NCBI GenBank assembly: GCA_020466095.1
Contig: CM035807.1
Location: 39,272,348-39,336,347, forward strand
Length of the DNA stretch: 64,000 bases
DNA from: Chlorops oryzae
Lineage: Eukaryota; Arthropoda; Insecta; Diptera; Chloropidae
Reading direction: 5' to 3'
A program made the translations under genes and the position numbers. Of the stretch, positions 33,891-45,622 are shown in pieces. The notes under the pieces were generated by a model. That model saw only the letters and a program-made list of their open reading frames with translations, was not told the DNA's origin and did no database searches. Numbering within the stretch: position 1 is the stretch's first letter; every line of letters begins with the position of its first letter.

Positions 33891-34627
33891 GTTGCGTGCT
33901 GGGGATGGACGTCTAAGCGAAGACCACAAATAAAAACTCCGTTGAATTCAGTTTGCAATTATTGTTTATTAAAGTCCTTTGATAAGACAGGCCGACACAG
34001 TTTTTTGTGCCTACGGTTTTGAAACTGATTTAAAATATCTGGACTCAGGTGATTTCAAAAATGTCGGTTTTTCTCCATCAGCTCTAGTTAAAGAGATATA
34101 GGCAAAATATGTTCTTTTCGAGCTTGATATACTTAACTGCCATCAACTCGGTTGCTTATTTTTATACTACTATTTTTTTTACAGGAGTGAGAAGCGAAAA
34201 GACAGGTATTATAACAAATGTAAATTGTTTTCTTGGTTTGTAAGAGTTTATTGGAAATTTTCCAATTCGAAACTGAAAATGTAAGTTTTTCCCCAAATTT
34301 TTCAACTTTGAACCCCTTTTTACCCGATTTCCTTCGGTGCATTGACAATAAAATGGTGTATAAATATTGATAAGTTCTTGAAAATTTCCGAAGCTATTCA
34401 AAGGTTTGAAAAAATAGAAGAGAATCTATGTAAAATTTATAATAAAAACACAAGTTTGCTTTGCAACGTATTTAGTTACATAGTATTTAGTATTGTACAT
34501 GAAGAAATTGCCTTTTAAGTGATTTTCTTGAGTGAACGTTTTTTGGGAAATCGCGCATAATTCCCCAGCAATAGTCTAGTCTGCCATCATACGAATGTCC
34601 CATTTCCCTTGATACCTTTTCACCATT

Positions 34628-35961
34628 GCACTATAGTCTGGCGACTACTATTTGCTGGCCAAAAGTCGAAAAGTAATCTCACTGACTTGAAACTTGGTTC
34701 CCGGGGGTTTTCGGGGTCGCTCATTTCATTTTTTTCATCAAAAACTCAAAATTCTGCCAGAGGCGTAGCTTAAGGGGTGTTTTTAGAATGAAATCCCCAA
34801 TTTTTTGTTTTTTGTTTTAGGAAAATTCAAATTGGTTGCTAATGTGCTATATACCTATGATATTAAAGTTTACTTACCATATTTAATTTATTGTTATTTT
34901 TTTGGGACAAAATCAATGTTCAAAAAAGCTGACTATATTTTTGTTATATGTATATTGTATAAATATTTTCTAATCCTACGTGATTCAAACAATCGCAATA
35001 TATTTGTATTTTGCGCTGTAAATAAGTGCGAAGGTTCTATTGAGGTAAGTTAAATATTTTCAATCTCATTTTCCAATTCTAAGTAATTTAGAAGCTCATC
35101 GAATCTTGGATCGATGTCAAAATTAACTGTATCGGTATCTCCTTCGTCGTCTCCATTTAATGAAGAGCAATCAGCAGTGCTCAGTAAAGATTTCACTTCT
35201 GACGGAAGATGCATACGTGCATTGTCGATGACGTTTCATCCATTTTTTACATATACGCTTGCATATAAATCATACTCTTTCCTTTAAAAAGATGTTATAT
35301 GCTTCTGCAGTGTTCTCTTTATTAATTTTTTGCATCAAAAATTTTAGAACTGCCGTTTCTCTTGCATTTCTGTTGGATGGTTCTTTCCAAATATCAAATA
35401 ATATGGCAAAACACACGTAGAAGTTTTCTACAAAAAACGAAATTACTCAAAAAGTGCAAAAAAGAGCAACATGATTTTAAGTCTACAAATTCAAATTTAT
35501 ATATTCTCAATGTCTACAAAGTTTTAAGACTGCCGAATGCTGCCAATTTTTTATAGCTTCACTTAAAATGAAAATTCTCACCCAAATACGAGCCCATTTT
35601 GAAAATGCCTGCCATTTTTACCCAAAAAGCTATATACAAGTTTTTTTTTACGGATCACTTTAATATCACCTCCACTACTCGTATTCCATTTCTTTTTTGC
35701 AATATTTTGGTTACTCAACGATATATTCCAATCTGAATTTCTCCTATTCTGACCACGTGCTTTAAAAATTTGCAACTTTTTTTTCAAATGTCAACTTTAA
35801 CAGCTGATATCTTAGCGATGAGGTACTTTCAGAAAATTATGAGTATGCAGTTTTTTACTCTGGAGAATCAGTCTAGTGCTAGGTGAAAAAAAAATCAATT
35901 TATCGAAATTTTAAAAAGTGACTTTCGGCCAGCAAATAGTAGTCGCCAGACCATAGTGCTA
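34628..35961. mobile_element. DNA element with about 38-bp terminal inverted repeats
   Basis: CTATAGTCTGGCGACTACTA at the left, continuing into TTTGCTGGCC, is mirrored at 35922-35961 with a few mismatches. The element is about 1.33 kb and holds a minus-strand protein remnant. The target duplication is unclear; TA on both sides is one reading. Confidence 0.7.
35053..35400 (-). pseudogene. Unrecognised transposase-like remnant
   Basis: On the minus strand one frame reads WKEPSNRNARETAVLKF, another IDNARMHLPSEVKSLL. An acidic C-terminus (DDEGDTDTVNFDIDPRFDEL) then runs to a stop near 35053. The IDNA motif followed by a histidine is reminiscent of the second catalytic aspartate in Tc1/mariner- and pogo-type DDE enzymes, but the evidence is one short motif. 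Stops and a frame change show decay. It is carried by the element at 34628-35961. Confidence 0.4.
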
Positions 35962-36822
35962 TGTTAGGAAGCTTCTCTCTTTTATACAATTTCTTTCGTT
36001 CAGTTAATGCAAGAGTGTATGTTTTTAAAGTTATACAATTAAAAACAGTAAGTTAACAATGCAAAGAGTAATTTAAGAGTTCAAATCGAAAGAAGACAAG
36101 TTTAAGAGTACAAATGTAAAGAAATTGAAGTAAAGAAATAGATAAGTTTAGAGTGTTGCCAAAAAAAACTGATCAAAAAGTACACAAAACGGACCTTTTT
36201 TATAGAAAAAGTACGCACACATATATTTTTTTTTTTGTAAAGAAAAATCACAAAAACTAACGTAATTTTTTCATCATGGTAATATAACACTGTGATAGTT
36301 TTTTGAAAAAATTTTAAAAGACAAGGCCAAATTCAACGCTTTCCCCCTATTTCGGCCACGGGGAATCGAACTGCATCATTAGTTTTTTGAGTTATCGATA
36401 AGCCTTCATACGATTTTTTTTTTAAAAAGGTTTTTTTGGCCACTTTTTGGCACTTATCTATGTTTGAGTTGAAGTTGGGTATTCGAAACTGGTATCAAAA
36501 TGTAGTCTACGATACGCCAAGTAATTTTTTCCCAAAACACTGTTATGATAAAATGGACCGTTAGGGAGCTATACGCGTTTAAAAGTGCAAAAAATTCAAA
36601 TTTTTTGCGAGATGTTTTCTTGCATACTTTTAGGATGTGCCTTGAGCATATATTCATGCCTTCAAATTTGAACACAATTAATAACATACTTTTAGGAGGA
36701 AACAAAATATTTAAAAATATATTCTTCAACTCCTCATTTCCTTATTCTTCGCTTATTCTACTGGAGCGAAAACGAAAGCAAAGAAAATTATAAAAATTAA
36801 TTTTAAAAAAAAGCAAATGTTT

Positions 36823-36893
36823 TGTCTAGGATTGAACCCAGGTCTCTGGGGTGATAGCCCGACACTCTACCAACACACTACACACCCAATTTA
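36823..36893 (-). other. tRNA-like SINE head in the left arm
   Basis: On the minus strand GTGTGTTGGTAGAGTGTCGG (A-box-like) and CTGGGTTCAATCCTAG (B box) are correctly spaced. It is the inverted twin of 37505-37570. Confidence 0.6.
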
Positions 36894-37328
36894 TGTCAAG
36901 TGTTACATAGCTCGTGTTTGTTTTGCCAAAAATATCAAGTCAAATATAAATCTAATTGCTTGCGATTTTACTGGGAACAGGAGAACGATCTTGACATATG
37001 CAAGCGTGAGGCTAGCAGCAACAAGTGTTTGAATCATTGGTCAATAGCTTCATCGACACAAGAAGAGGTAGGAGAAGGATGCTTTTTGAAACATTACTCC
37101 TAAATTCATAATTCATTTCACTAAATTAAGATAAGAGCCAGTTGAAGAGTTTTGGTTCTTTCACCAAACTAAAAGCGCACTATGCAAGCAAAAGTAATTG
37201 AAGTTTTTCGTGATTTTAGGGATTCGGATTTTCACTTACCATCATCATGCTCGAAATAGGCCTTCCCGGCCATGTCTATTTGCGACTTGCAAAAACACGA
37301 ACAAAAAAAAAAAAGCATCCTTTACAAC

Positions 37329-37410
37329 CAAATCGTTCTGGTTGATTGGGCTTGAACCTGCAGTGTTAAGGTCGCGAGTCGTGAATACTATGCACTACGC
37401 TACATCAAAC
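37329..37410 (-). other. tRNA-like module in the palindrome loop
   Basis: On the minus strand GTAGCGTAGTGCATAG and GCAGGTTCAAGCCC form A- and B-box-like motifs. GGTTTGA and TCAACC could partly pair as an acceptor stem. It is best read as a SINE relic. Confidence 0.5.
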
Positions 37411-37504
37411 CTCTACTGCTCCGTAATTTTTATTGAACGGCTTCATTTATTTAATTTTTAAAAGCTTGGCAGAACAAACACGAGCTATGTAACACTTCAG
37501 TAAA

Positions 37505-37570
37505 TGGGGTGTGTAGTGTGTTGGTAGAGTGTCGGGCTATCACCCCAGAGACCTGGGTTCAATCCTAGAC
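37505..37570 (+). other. tRNA-like SINE head in the right arm
   Basis: GTGTGTTGGTAGAGTGTCGG followed by CTGGGTTCAATCCTAG; it is identical in layout to the left-arm copy. Confidence 0.6.
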
Positions 37571-38097
37571 AAAACATTTGCTTTTTTTAAAATTAATTTT
37601 TATAATTTTCTTTGCTTTCGTTTTCGCTCCAGTAGAATAAGCGAAGAATAAGGAAATGAGGAGTTGAAGAATATATTTTTAAATATTTTGTTTCCTCCTA
37701 AAAGTATGTTATTAAATATGTTCAAATTTAAAGGCATGAATATATGCTCAAGGCACATCCTAAAAGTATGCAAGAAAACATCTCGCAAAAAATTTGAATT
37801 TTTTGCACTTTTAAACGCGTATAGCTCCCTAACGCTCCATTTTATCATAACAGTGTTTTGGGAAAAATTACTTGGCGTATCGTAGACTACATTTTGATAC
37901 CAGTTTAGAATACCCAACTTCAACTCAAACATAGATATGGGCCAAAAAGTGGCCAAAAAAACTTTAAAAAAAAAATCGTATGAAGGCTTACCGATAACTC
38001 AAAAAACTAATGATGCAGTTCGATTCCCCGTGCCCGAAATAGGGGGAAACCGTTGAATTTGGCCTTGTCTTTTTTTTCGACTACCACAGTGTAATTA

Positions 38098-39947
38098 TAC
38101 AAGGTTTATACAAGATGAATTTTTTTTTGTAGTCAAAGACTAGACTAAAGGACTAGTTTTGAGTATAAACTTATTATAAAATAATTTAACGAGCATTCGA
38201 TTTAGCGAGGCTCGCATTTAAAGAGCATTCAAACTCTTTCTATTGAATACTTTATATAACGAGGAAAATGGCATAAATTTTTTTTTCTGCACTCGGTTTA
38301 ACGAGCAACATAAAACATCAGTGAAAAATCATAAAGAGAAACAAAGAGGAATGCAAGAAATACAGCCCAATTATGAATATTTCCGGGGAACGATTTCCCG
38401 GAAAATTTACATTTCTCGAGACTAAAATTCTCCTTTTTTAAATGGATAGGGTAAGAAAAATTATGAGTATGGGTCAAATACCCATTCCCTATCAATTTTC
38501 GTCCCACATATTTAAATAAGATGAAGTTTACTCTCGAAAAAAGTAAATTCCCCGGGAATATTCAGAATCGAGCTGATCGTTCGCCCAGTTTCTAATTTTA
38601 ACCGTTAACAATCAAAGAAAAACTGAAATCGATAGTCCTGCAACTCTAATGCGGAGTTGATCGAAATAGTACGCAAATCGACCAAAAATAATTTGGTACA
38701 TACAAAGTACTCAGGTGATTGAAAAAGTACGCAATGCGTACTAAAGTACACAAAACGGCAACACTGTAAGTTTATGAGCTCCAATCAAAGAGAGAGAAAG
38801 AATAGATCGAGCGCGTTCAAAGTGTATTGTACTTTTTCTGCTTTGGTATAAGTCCATATGTTTTACATTGTAAAAGAAATTTCAGCTCTTCCGTTTTTTT
38901 GCCAGTTTTCTTTTTTGTGTGCAGAATTAACTGTAAGTTGGTTTCTTTGCCATAATTTGTTTCCAAATCTTGAAAGAAATTCCTCATGTTGTTGTTCGTG
39001 GTTCAAATATGTTCGTTTCGGCAGGCTCTCCGACAGTAAATTGTTTTAGAATTTTATGACCAATACCCAAAATATTATTTTGAGAATTAATTTCTGGTGA
39101 GCTTTTTGGTCCTCGGGGTAGATGTAAATAAAACTACATTATTTACTTATTTTGCCCAACGTTTTGTTCCTTTTTGGGAACCTACACAGAGAAAAAAATC
39201 AACCAGAAAACTGGTTAAATCAAAAGGAAAAACATACAAAACGGCTTCAACAAGGAAAATTTTTAATTTTAACAATTTTTCTTGTTGAAAAAAATAAAGA
39301 TTTTCCTTTTGAATCAACTATGTTTCAGGTTGAATTGAATTGATAATTTTCAAAAATGGATTTAAATTAAAATTGTTGAACCAACCACGGTCATACTTGA
39401 AATGACAAGATATATTTTTTAAAAATTCCAAAAAAAATACCTATACAAGAAGAAATGTCAAAAAAAATTAATAAACGTTCAAAGCAAATGGCCATAGAGC
39501 ACAGCACTCTGCAGAACATGACCCAAAAAATAGCCATCGGATGGACTTCATCCGATTTCGTCACTCCGTTTTGGTGACTGCTTTCGCAATGCTTAAAAAG
39601 TTCTAAGAATAATACATATCTTATATGTCTTATTTTATAAAACAAATGAGAATTATACCGAACGAAAAGAAATGTAATTAAACATATTTCCTTTCAATTC
39701 AACCAAAAATGTTGTTGACTCAACCATTTTTCTTTTGAAATTTTTGTTCTGTTCGAAAATCAAAAGGACTGTGAATAACAATGCGCCCTTTTAAAAAAAT
39801 CATGGTTACGTTCGCTCAGTGTATTTAGGAGCGTTTTTTATTATTTGAACTAAAAGAGGGGTACAATTTAGACTTTTATGTTTTTTAGCAGTTTTTTTCA
39901 ATCGCTTACAGTCGTCTTTAGTAGCTCTGGGATAGCTCTCAGGTATA
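38098..39947. other. Unassigned stretch with a one-ended CACAGAGAAAA repeat
   Basis: CACAGAGAAAAAAATCAACC at about 39186 begins a repeat rich in TTTTCCTTTTG and TTGAATCAAC blocks that fades by about 39770 without a matching right tip. TTTAACGAGCA-like blocks near 38190 and 38290 resemble pogo MITE remnants. No gene is seen. Confidence 0.4.
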
Positions 39948-40556
39948 GGAAATTCAACTCGAGAAATTGACCAGAATGCTACCAACAACAATACGGGTAG
40001 ACACAAAGTGGCACTATGATGCCACTTGCAAGAAAATTATCAAAAAAAAAAAAAACACGGCGTCGGCTCGGTTTCTTATATTGCTTGAACAGTTCATAAT
40101 TGAAACTTTAATAAATGTATTATTTGCTTAATGTGCACGAATCTTTTCATTTTGTAATAAATTGACTTACATTTTTGACTACGGCTACGAATTTGATTGT
40201 ACATAGAATTAAGTATTTTTGCTGAAAAAGTGTGATCAAAAAGTTATGTGGACAGGGTGGGACTAAAAAAACAATATCTATTCCTCCTTGATATTGAGTT
40301 TCCTTGATTAGTTTTATGTTTTTCAAGCTTTTCATGTCATTTTATGAGCTTGGTAGATATTTTATATGTAATGTACTCGAAAATCTCCCAAAATTAAAAA
40401 TAAAAGTGGCAATGCATTTCACCACAGCAGAGCTAAAGATTTCGCTGCCATAGCATGCTTCTCTTTTCCTCATGCTATATGCCTATGTTGAAGCAGCGTA
40501 GCTCTAACATATTGCAGGGATTAGGAAGAAGAAGAGTTAGACTACACTCCTACATG
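39948..40556. repeat. Left-truncated copy of the element at 44875-45622
   Basis: AGGTATAGGAAATTCAAC through TTAGGAAGAAGAAGAGTTAG matches 44945-45612 along its whole length with scattered differences. The left tip is missing. Confidence 0.75.
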
Positions 40557-40876
40557 GTCACAGCTTAAACCACTGCACAGAAAAACTTTTGTGCGTAAAT
40601 ACAACCAATTTTCTAACAATTTCGTTGTTAAAACTCAGCCTATCACACTTTTTGTTATATTAAACAAATCGTTTGGTTGGGACAATTAATGAAAGTATTC
40701 ACACTCAAGAAATATATTCAATCAACGATTTGTTGTATCAACAACCAAAAGTATTCGCACTCAACAAACATTTTCAACTATTGATTTGTAATATCAACAA
40801 TCAAAGGTATTAAAAACCAACCAAAAATTTTTAATAAATAAAAAAGGAAAAAACTGCCTCATCTACATATTCCATA

Positions 40877-41353
40877 CAGTGATGCCAGATTTTATCGATA
40901 AAAAAAACCCTCATATATTGGAAAAAAACCCACTTTTCCCCATTTTCAAAAACTAAAAACCCACGAAAAAACCCAGAATGATTTTTTGAAAATATGGGCG
41001 TACCGATTTCAAAATTGAACATTGGATTTAAACACAATATTTTAATATTTTAATAAAAGTATCAAGAAAATAACAAAAAAATAAAAGTAACTTAAAATTG
41101 CAGTCTTATTCATGACTTAAAAAAAACCAAGTTTCTTTACAACACTTAGGGAACACGCGACTAGATACAGCAAAAAGAGTCATGCACGGTACTGGAAGAG
41201 GGAAAACACGATTTTCATTCTCATAAGTAGTAAATATACCTTAAATGTAGTGCATAAATTTCGATATAAAATTACCCATACTTTTCCCCATGTCACGATA
41301 TTTGAGTGAAAAAACCCATAATATGGGGAAAAACCCACAATCTGGCATCACTG
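40877..41353. mobile_element. hAT-type MITE, CAGTGATGCCAGATT ends
   Basis: The termini CAGTGATGCCAGATT and AATCTGGCATCACTG are perfect inverted repeats. The 8-bp TSD ATTCCATA lies at 40869-40876 and 41354-41361. Subterminal AAAAACCCA repeats occur on both sides. It is non-coding. Confidence 0.92.
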
Positions 41354-41383
41354 ATTCCATAATAAAAATTGGAGTCTGTAAAG

Positions 41384-42065
41384 TAGTGATGGGCGATACC
41401 GATACGATAGTATCGGGTATCGATACTTTTGGGGCGATACTATCGAAATTTGGCATCGATTCTTTCGCAGCGCGATACTTACTAGTATCGATACTTGAAG
41501 ACTTAATTTAGAGTATTCTGTCTGAATTGGGTACTCGTTCCTTGCGAAAGACTTTTTTCAATGGCGGCTTTAATAATGGATGAGTGCGGGAATTGACTTT
41601 CGCCAGAGCATTTGAAAAGAAGAATTTTCCTTGCTGCTCTGAACCAACAATAGGCCAATTCACAGCTCATGCTAATTTAAGGTTTAATATGCTAATTTGC
41701 TTTTTTTTTTGGATTTTCATTAAAACTGCTCAAGATACTGTACATAATTTGCATATATAATACATACATTTCAAATACATACCCTGAAAATATTTTTTAA
41801 GTATTTCATATTTTATAGTTTCGTTAGAAATCGTTTTACGATCATCGTAATGAAAACGCGGGTAAGGAAGAGTTTAGCCTATTATTGCGCTTCAAAGCAC
41901 TTTTTTACACAGGGGAGCGGATATAAAAATGGGTATCGTTTTATTCGATACTATATCTTGGTATCGATTCCTTTAGCCGCGATAGTATCGTTGTATCGAT
42001 ACTGATTGGACTTGAGTATCGCGATACCCAAGTATCGATACTGGTTTCGGATTTGCCCATCACTA
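41384..42065. mobile_element. hAT-type MITE, TAGTGATGGGC ends
   Basis: The termini are TAGTGATGGGC and GCCCATCACTA. The 8-bp TSD CTGTAAAG lies at 41376-41383 and 42066-42073. Both ends carry repeated GTATCGATAC palindromes. It is non-coding and lies only 30 bp from the previous hAT MITE. Confidence 0.92.
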
Positions 42066-42366
42066 CTGTAAAGTCAGTTTACGGACGATAATTATAAATT
42101 ATAACATCATGATTAATGGACATATGTCAGCATCATATATAACTATATATGTCACTCAGGAGCCGTTTCTATTTTGGCTCTTTTCAACACGGTCTTGGGT
42201 ACCCACCACGGTCTTGGGTACCCACCAAAATGAGCATTTTTCACTTAGGTACTCACCAAAAGTATTTCTCTCTTGCTCTTTTTTTGCCTGCCGAGTAACA
42301 TCTCTTTCTAACTGGCGCGAAATGTCCCGCCCAAAATCTATGAGAGTGACATATGGGCATTTCCAT

Positions 42367-43882
42367 CGTAACTCACGCGACAGGCGTACGACTTCAAGGC
42401 TTGCTTACTCGAAAGTTTATGTAATTAAGGTATAAAAAATTTACAATGTACATATATCTTAGTAGAAGTACTAACGGTATGGTCTATCAAAATTGTCCTT
42501 GCAACAATTAACTAAGAATAGCAAAGTTAAATGTTTTCGTAACCCACGCGACAAAAAAAGGAAGTGCGTTTTACAAGCAAAGTTATAAGTTGAAAATTTA
42601 GCGAATTTTTCGTACACAACTTGCCTTTTTTTAAATTTTAAAATAATTATAAGACTGTGAAATTTTATAATAAACCCACTTAGCCAATCAATTTTGGGTG
42701 TTCAATAATATATTGAGCTTTTAAAAAATACTTGCCGTAACTCACGCGACATAACTCACGCGACAAAATTTCCGTTTAGAAAATTAATGTTCAAATATTG
42801 AAAGTTTAGCTTTTAAACAAAGTTTTGTTTTATTAAATATTAAATAACATAACAAAAATGTATTTCATTACCAAAAAACAAAAAAAAAAGTTAATTCAAA
42901 AATTTAAGAAGATAAAAAAAATCTATCAAAGATTCATATTACACTTACACGTCTATAGTGGCTCTGGGATAGCGTACGGGATGCGTGCTATGCTCTTGAT
43001 CCCAGGGTCCGAGGTTAGATTCCCGGCACAGGCGAAACGGAGTGTAATGTTCCAAGCCTAGCACTGGTTTTTCAAAAATCGCATGTTAGGGCACACTACA
43101 TAATAAGACAATACACTCACACAAACACAAGAAAACCTCCTTGGTATCACAATGGGCCGATTAACGGCCTAAGTGGTAGCCACTTCAACCTACCTACCTA
43201 CCTACACGTCTATATCTTAATGTTATGCTTTTTTGAATAAAAGGTTTTGGCGACTGCAATACTATTTTTGTTGACAAATGAAAAATCATGATTATTTTTT
43301 ATTCCCACAATATTACGAATTTTGACCGTTTGTGTCTTCCTATAATCTCTCCACTTTCCCATGATACAAAGAGAGCAAGATAGCGCCATTTCGGGTACCG
43401 CTTTTTTGTAGCATTCGCATTGTTGTTGTTTCCCATGCCAAAATTTAGCTGTGACGTTGGCTTTGCATGCAAAACAACAACAACGAAGCTCTCATTTTGT
43501 ATTTGTGACATCATCGGGCTGAAGTGGCGCTATCTTGTTTTCTTGTATCATGCACTTTCCATCATCTTTTTTTAAATTCGATCTCCACTTCTTCATTCTT
43601 TCTTTGACTTTGTTGTTTTCTTCTTTCTTTTCCATATTTTTGCCCAAAATATAAAAACATTAAATATTATTGTAGCTTTCGTATTCGAATTTGCTCTTAC
43701 CGTAACTCACGCGACAGATTTCAACAGCAAATAATAGATATGTAAACATAATATATAGGGTTTTTTTTTATCACTTTTAGTTGTTAAACTTATTCTCTCT
43801 TTAGCCGCAAAAGATCTTGCACTGAAATTTTTTTTTATAATCACACTGGTCAAAAATTACATATATTCGTAACTCACGCGAC
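42367..43882 (+). repeat. Six same-strand copies of CGTAACTCACGCGAC
   Basis: Copies lie at 42367-42381, 42538-42552 (one change), 42736-42750, 42752-42764 (13-bp core), 43701-43715 and 43868-43882. All are on the plus strand and most are followed by A. Spacing is irregular (about 15 to 950 bp), and between them the sequence shows no other shared repeat. Confidence 0.85.
42958..43203 (+). mobile_element. tRNA-derived SINE with CCTA tail, intact reference copy
   Basis: 246 bp: head GTGGCTCTGGGATAGCG, B box near GAGGTTAGATTCCC, middle GTGGTATCACAATGG-like block, tail (CCTA)n. A perfect 11-bp TSD, ACACGTCTATA, lies at 42947-42957 and 43204-43214. The head resembles a tRNA but does not fold into a full cloverleaf. 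Confidence 0.93.
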
Positions 43883-44874
43883 ATAAAAATAGATATTAAA
43901 ACAATATAAAAAATTTACAGTTATTTCATATGCAAGCGCTCTCTTTGCATAGTGGGGCTATCATTCAAAATTATTAGACAAAATTTTACCCAATACCATT
44001 CCTTTTAACCAGCCGTAGGCTTATAAAATGTTCATACAAAAACTATATCAAATTTATCGAAAAATTTCGCCACAAGTTTCGACAAGGTTTTTTTGGGTTT
44101 AAATATTATGTAAGATATTTAATCTTTCAGAATTAAAGCTTCATGTATAAGAGTATTCTAATATAATATATAAAAAAATTTGACTTAGCAGCTCATTAAA
44201 TTTTTAAGTTGTGGTTGACATTTCTGTGGAAATGCCCATATATAGTAATATATGGTCAGCATATTCTTGATTATTTTGTCTCTTCTTATACGTACGTCCG
44301 CATAAAGCTAATGAGAACTTTAGAAAAATATTATATGCACTAATACTTTCATTAATTGATATAACAAAACAAGCAATCAAGGTTTTGTTGAGGATGAATA
44401 CTTTTGGTTGTTGATAGAACAAATCGTTAATTGAAAATGTTTGTTGAGTGTGAATATTTTCATTAATTGATACATTAAACAATCAAACAAAGTTTTGTTA
44501 AGTGTGAATACTTTTGGTGATTGATATGACAAATTAGTCAAACAAAACTTTGTTTAAAAATGCATATTACAAAATTTTGCCGAAAATGGTGATTTGTTTG
44601 AAATTTTTAATTGTGACAATAAAAATGCCAATGAATCGAGTTTAACAATCACCATTAATTGGAAGTTTTCATAGCCAGTTTTTCTGTGTGAGCTATCGAA
44701 ACACTACCGTGAGATTGATCAGAATGTGGCCTTAAGGCAGAGAACAGCAAAAACAAAAAAATTTGAGACCTAGGCAAGACTTCAAGACAAATAAAAAAGT
44801 TTTGAACATTAACAGTTACTTTCTCAGATCAAATACTTTGCTGTTGTTTCAACAGTTTCTTATACTTATGCATA

Positions 44875-45622
44875 TAGGACTGTAGGTCTAACTGTCGACG
44901 TCGAAAAGCCTCTGCCGCGATGGGGATATACACCATTAGGCAGGCATAGGAAATTCAACAAATTGGGGATATTCACCAAAAAGCTACCAACAAAAACCTT
45001 AAGCAGGAATAGGAAATTCAACAAATTCGAGAAATTCACCAGAAAGCTACCAACAACAATACGGGCAGACAAAAAGTGGCACTATGATGCCACTTGCAAG
45101 AAAATTATAAAAGAAACACGGCGTCGGCTCGGTTTTTATATTGCTTGAAAAGTTCATAATTGAAACTTTAATAAATATATTACGATATGTTTTTGCTTAA
45201 TGTGCGCGAATGTTTTCATTTTGTAATAAATTAACATACATTTTTGACTACGGCTACGAATTTGATTGTACATAGAATTTAGTATTTTTGCTGAAACAGT
45301 GTGATCAAAAAGATTTGTAGACAGGGTAGGACTAACAAAACAATTTATATTTCTCCTTGACATTGAGTCTCTTTGATTAGTTTTATATTTTTCAAGCTTT
45401 TCATGGCATTTTATGAGTTTGGTAGATATTTTATATGTAATGTACTCGAAAATCGCCCAAAATTAAAAATAAAAGTGGCAATGCATTTCACCACAGCAGA
45501 GCTAAAGATTTCGCTGCCATAGCGTGCTTCTCTTTTCCTCATGCTATATGCCTATGTTGAAGCAGCGTAGCTCTAACACATTGCAGGGATTAGGAAGAAG
45601 AAGAGTTAGACCTATAGTCCTA
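44875..45622. mobile_element. TA-flanked MITE, TAGGACTGTAGGTCTAACT ends
   Basis: TAGGACTGTAGGTCTAACT at the left is mirrored by AGTTAGACCTATAGTCCTA at the right, with TA at 44873-44874 and 45623-45624. A 5' duplicated block (GGAAATTCAACAAATT twice, about 60 bp apart) is seen only in this copy. There is no gene. Confidence 0.8.

Larger units (their letters stand above)
36289..38097. mobile_element. Giant palindrome, arms about 630 bp, loop about 545 bp
   Basis: The left arm (36289-36927) and right arm (37473-38097) are reverse complements with few mismatches. They include the outer ACACTGTGATAG / CTACCACAGTGT tips, the GGGGAATCGAACTGCATC block and a tRNA-like head at the inner end of each arm. 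The loop (36928-37472) holds a third tRNA-like module. The same short open frames appear in both arms because of the inversion. No target duplication is certain. Confidence 0.8.
40576..44688. mobile_element. 4.1-kb inverted-repeat element, CACAGAAAAAC ends
   Basis: CACAGAAAAAC at the left and GTTTTTCTGTG at the right are flanked by TG (40574-40575, 44689-44690). The subterminal regions are inverted too: ATCAACGATTTGTTGTATCA near 40730 against its counterpart near 44410, and CAACAAACATTTTCAA against TTGAAAATGTTTGTTG. Inside lie two hAT MITEs, a SINE and the CGTAACTCACGCGAC motif block. No transposase was found. Confidence 0.6.

Noticed and set aside
36454..37885. The same 70-90 residue peptide on opposite strands at 36454-36729 and 37664-37885
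   Set aside because: It follows from the palindrome. No domain is recognised and the frame is not kept across arm differences.
40160..45300. ATTTTGTAATAAATTGAC-like repeats considered as a separate dispersed repeat
   Set aside because: They are simply matching positions in the two copies of the 44875-type MITE.
39948..45612. 600-bp direct repeats 5 kb apart, considered as LTRs of a retrotransposon
   Set aside because: The right copy has its own inverted tips and TA duplication (44875-45622), the left is a truncated copy of the same MITE, and no gag or pol lies between them.
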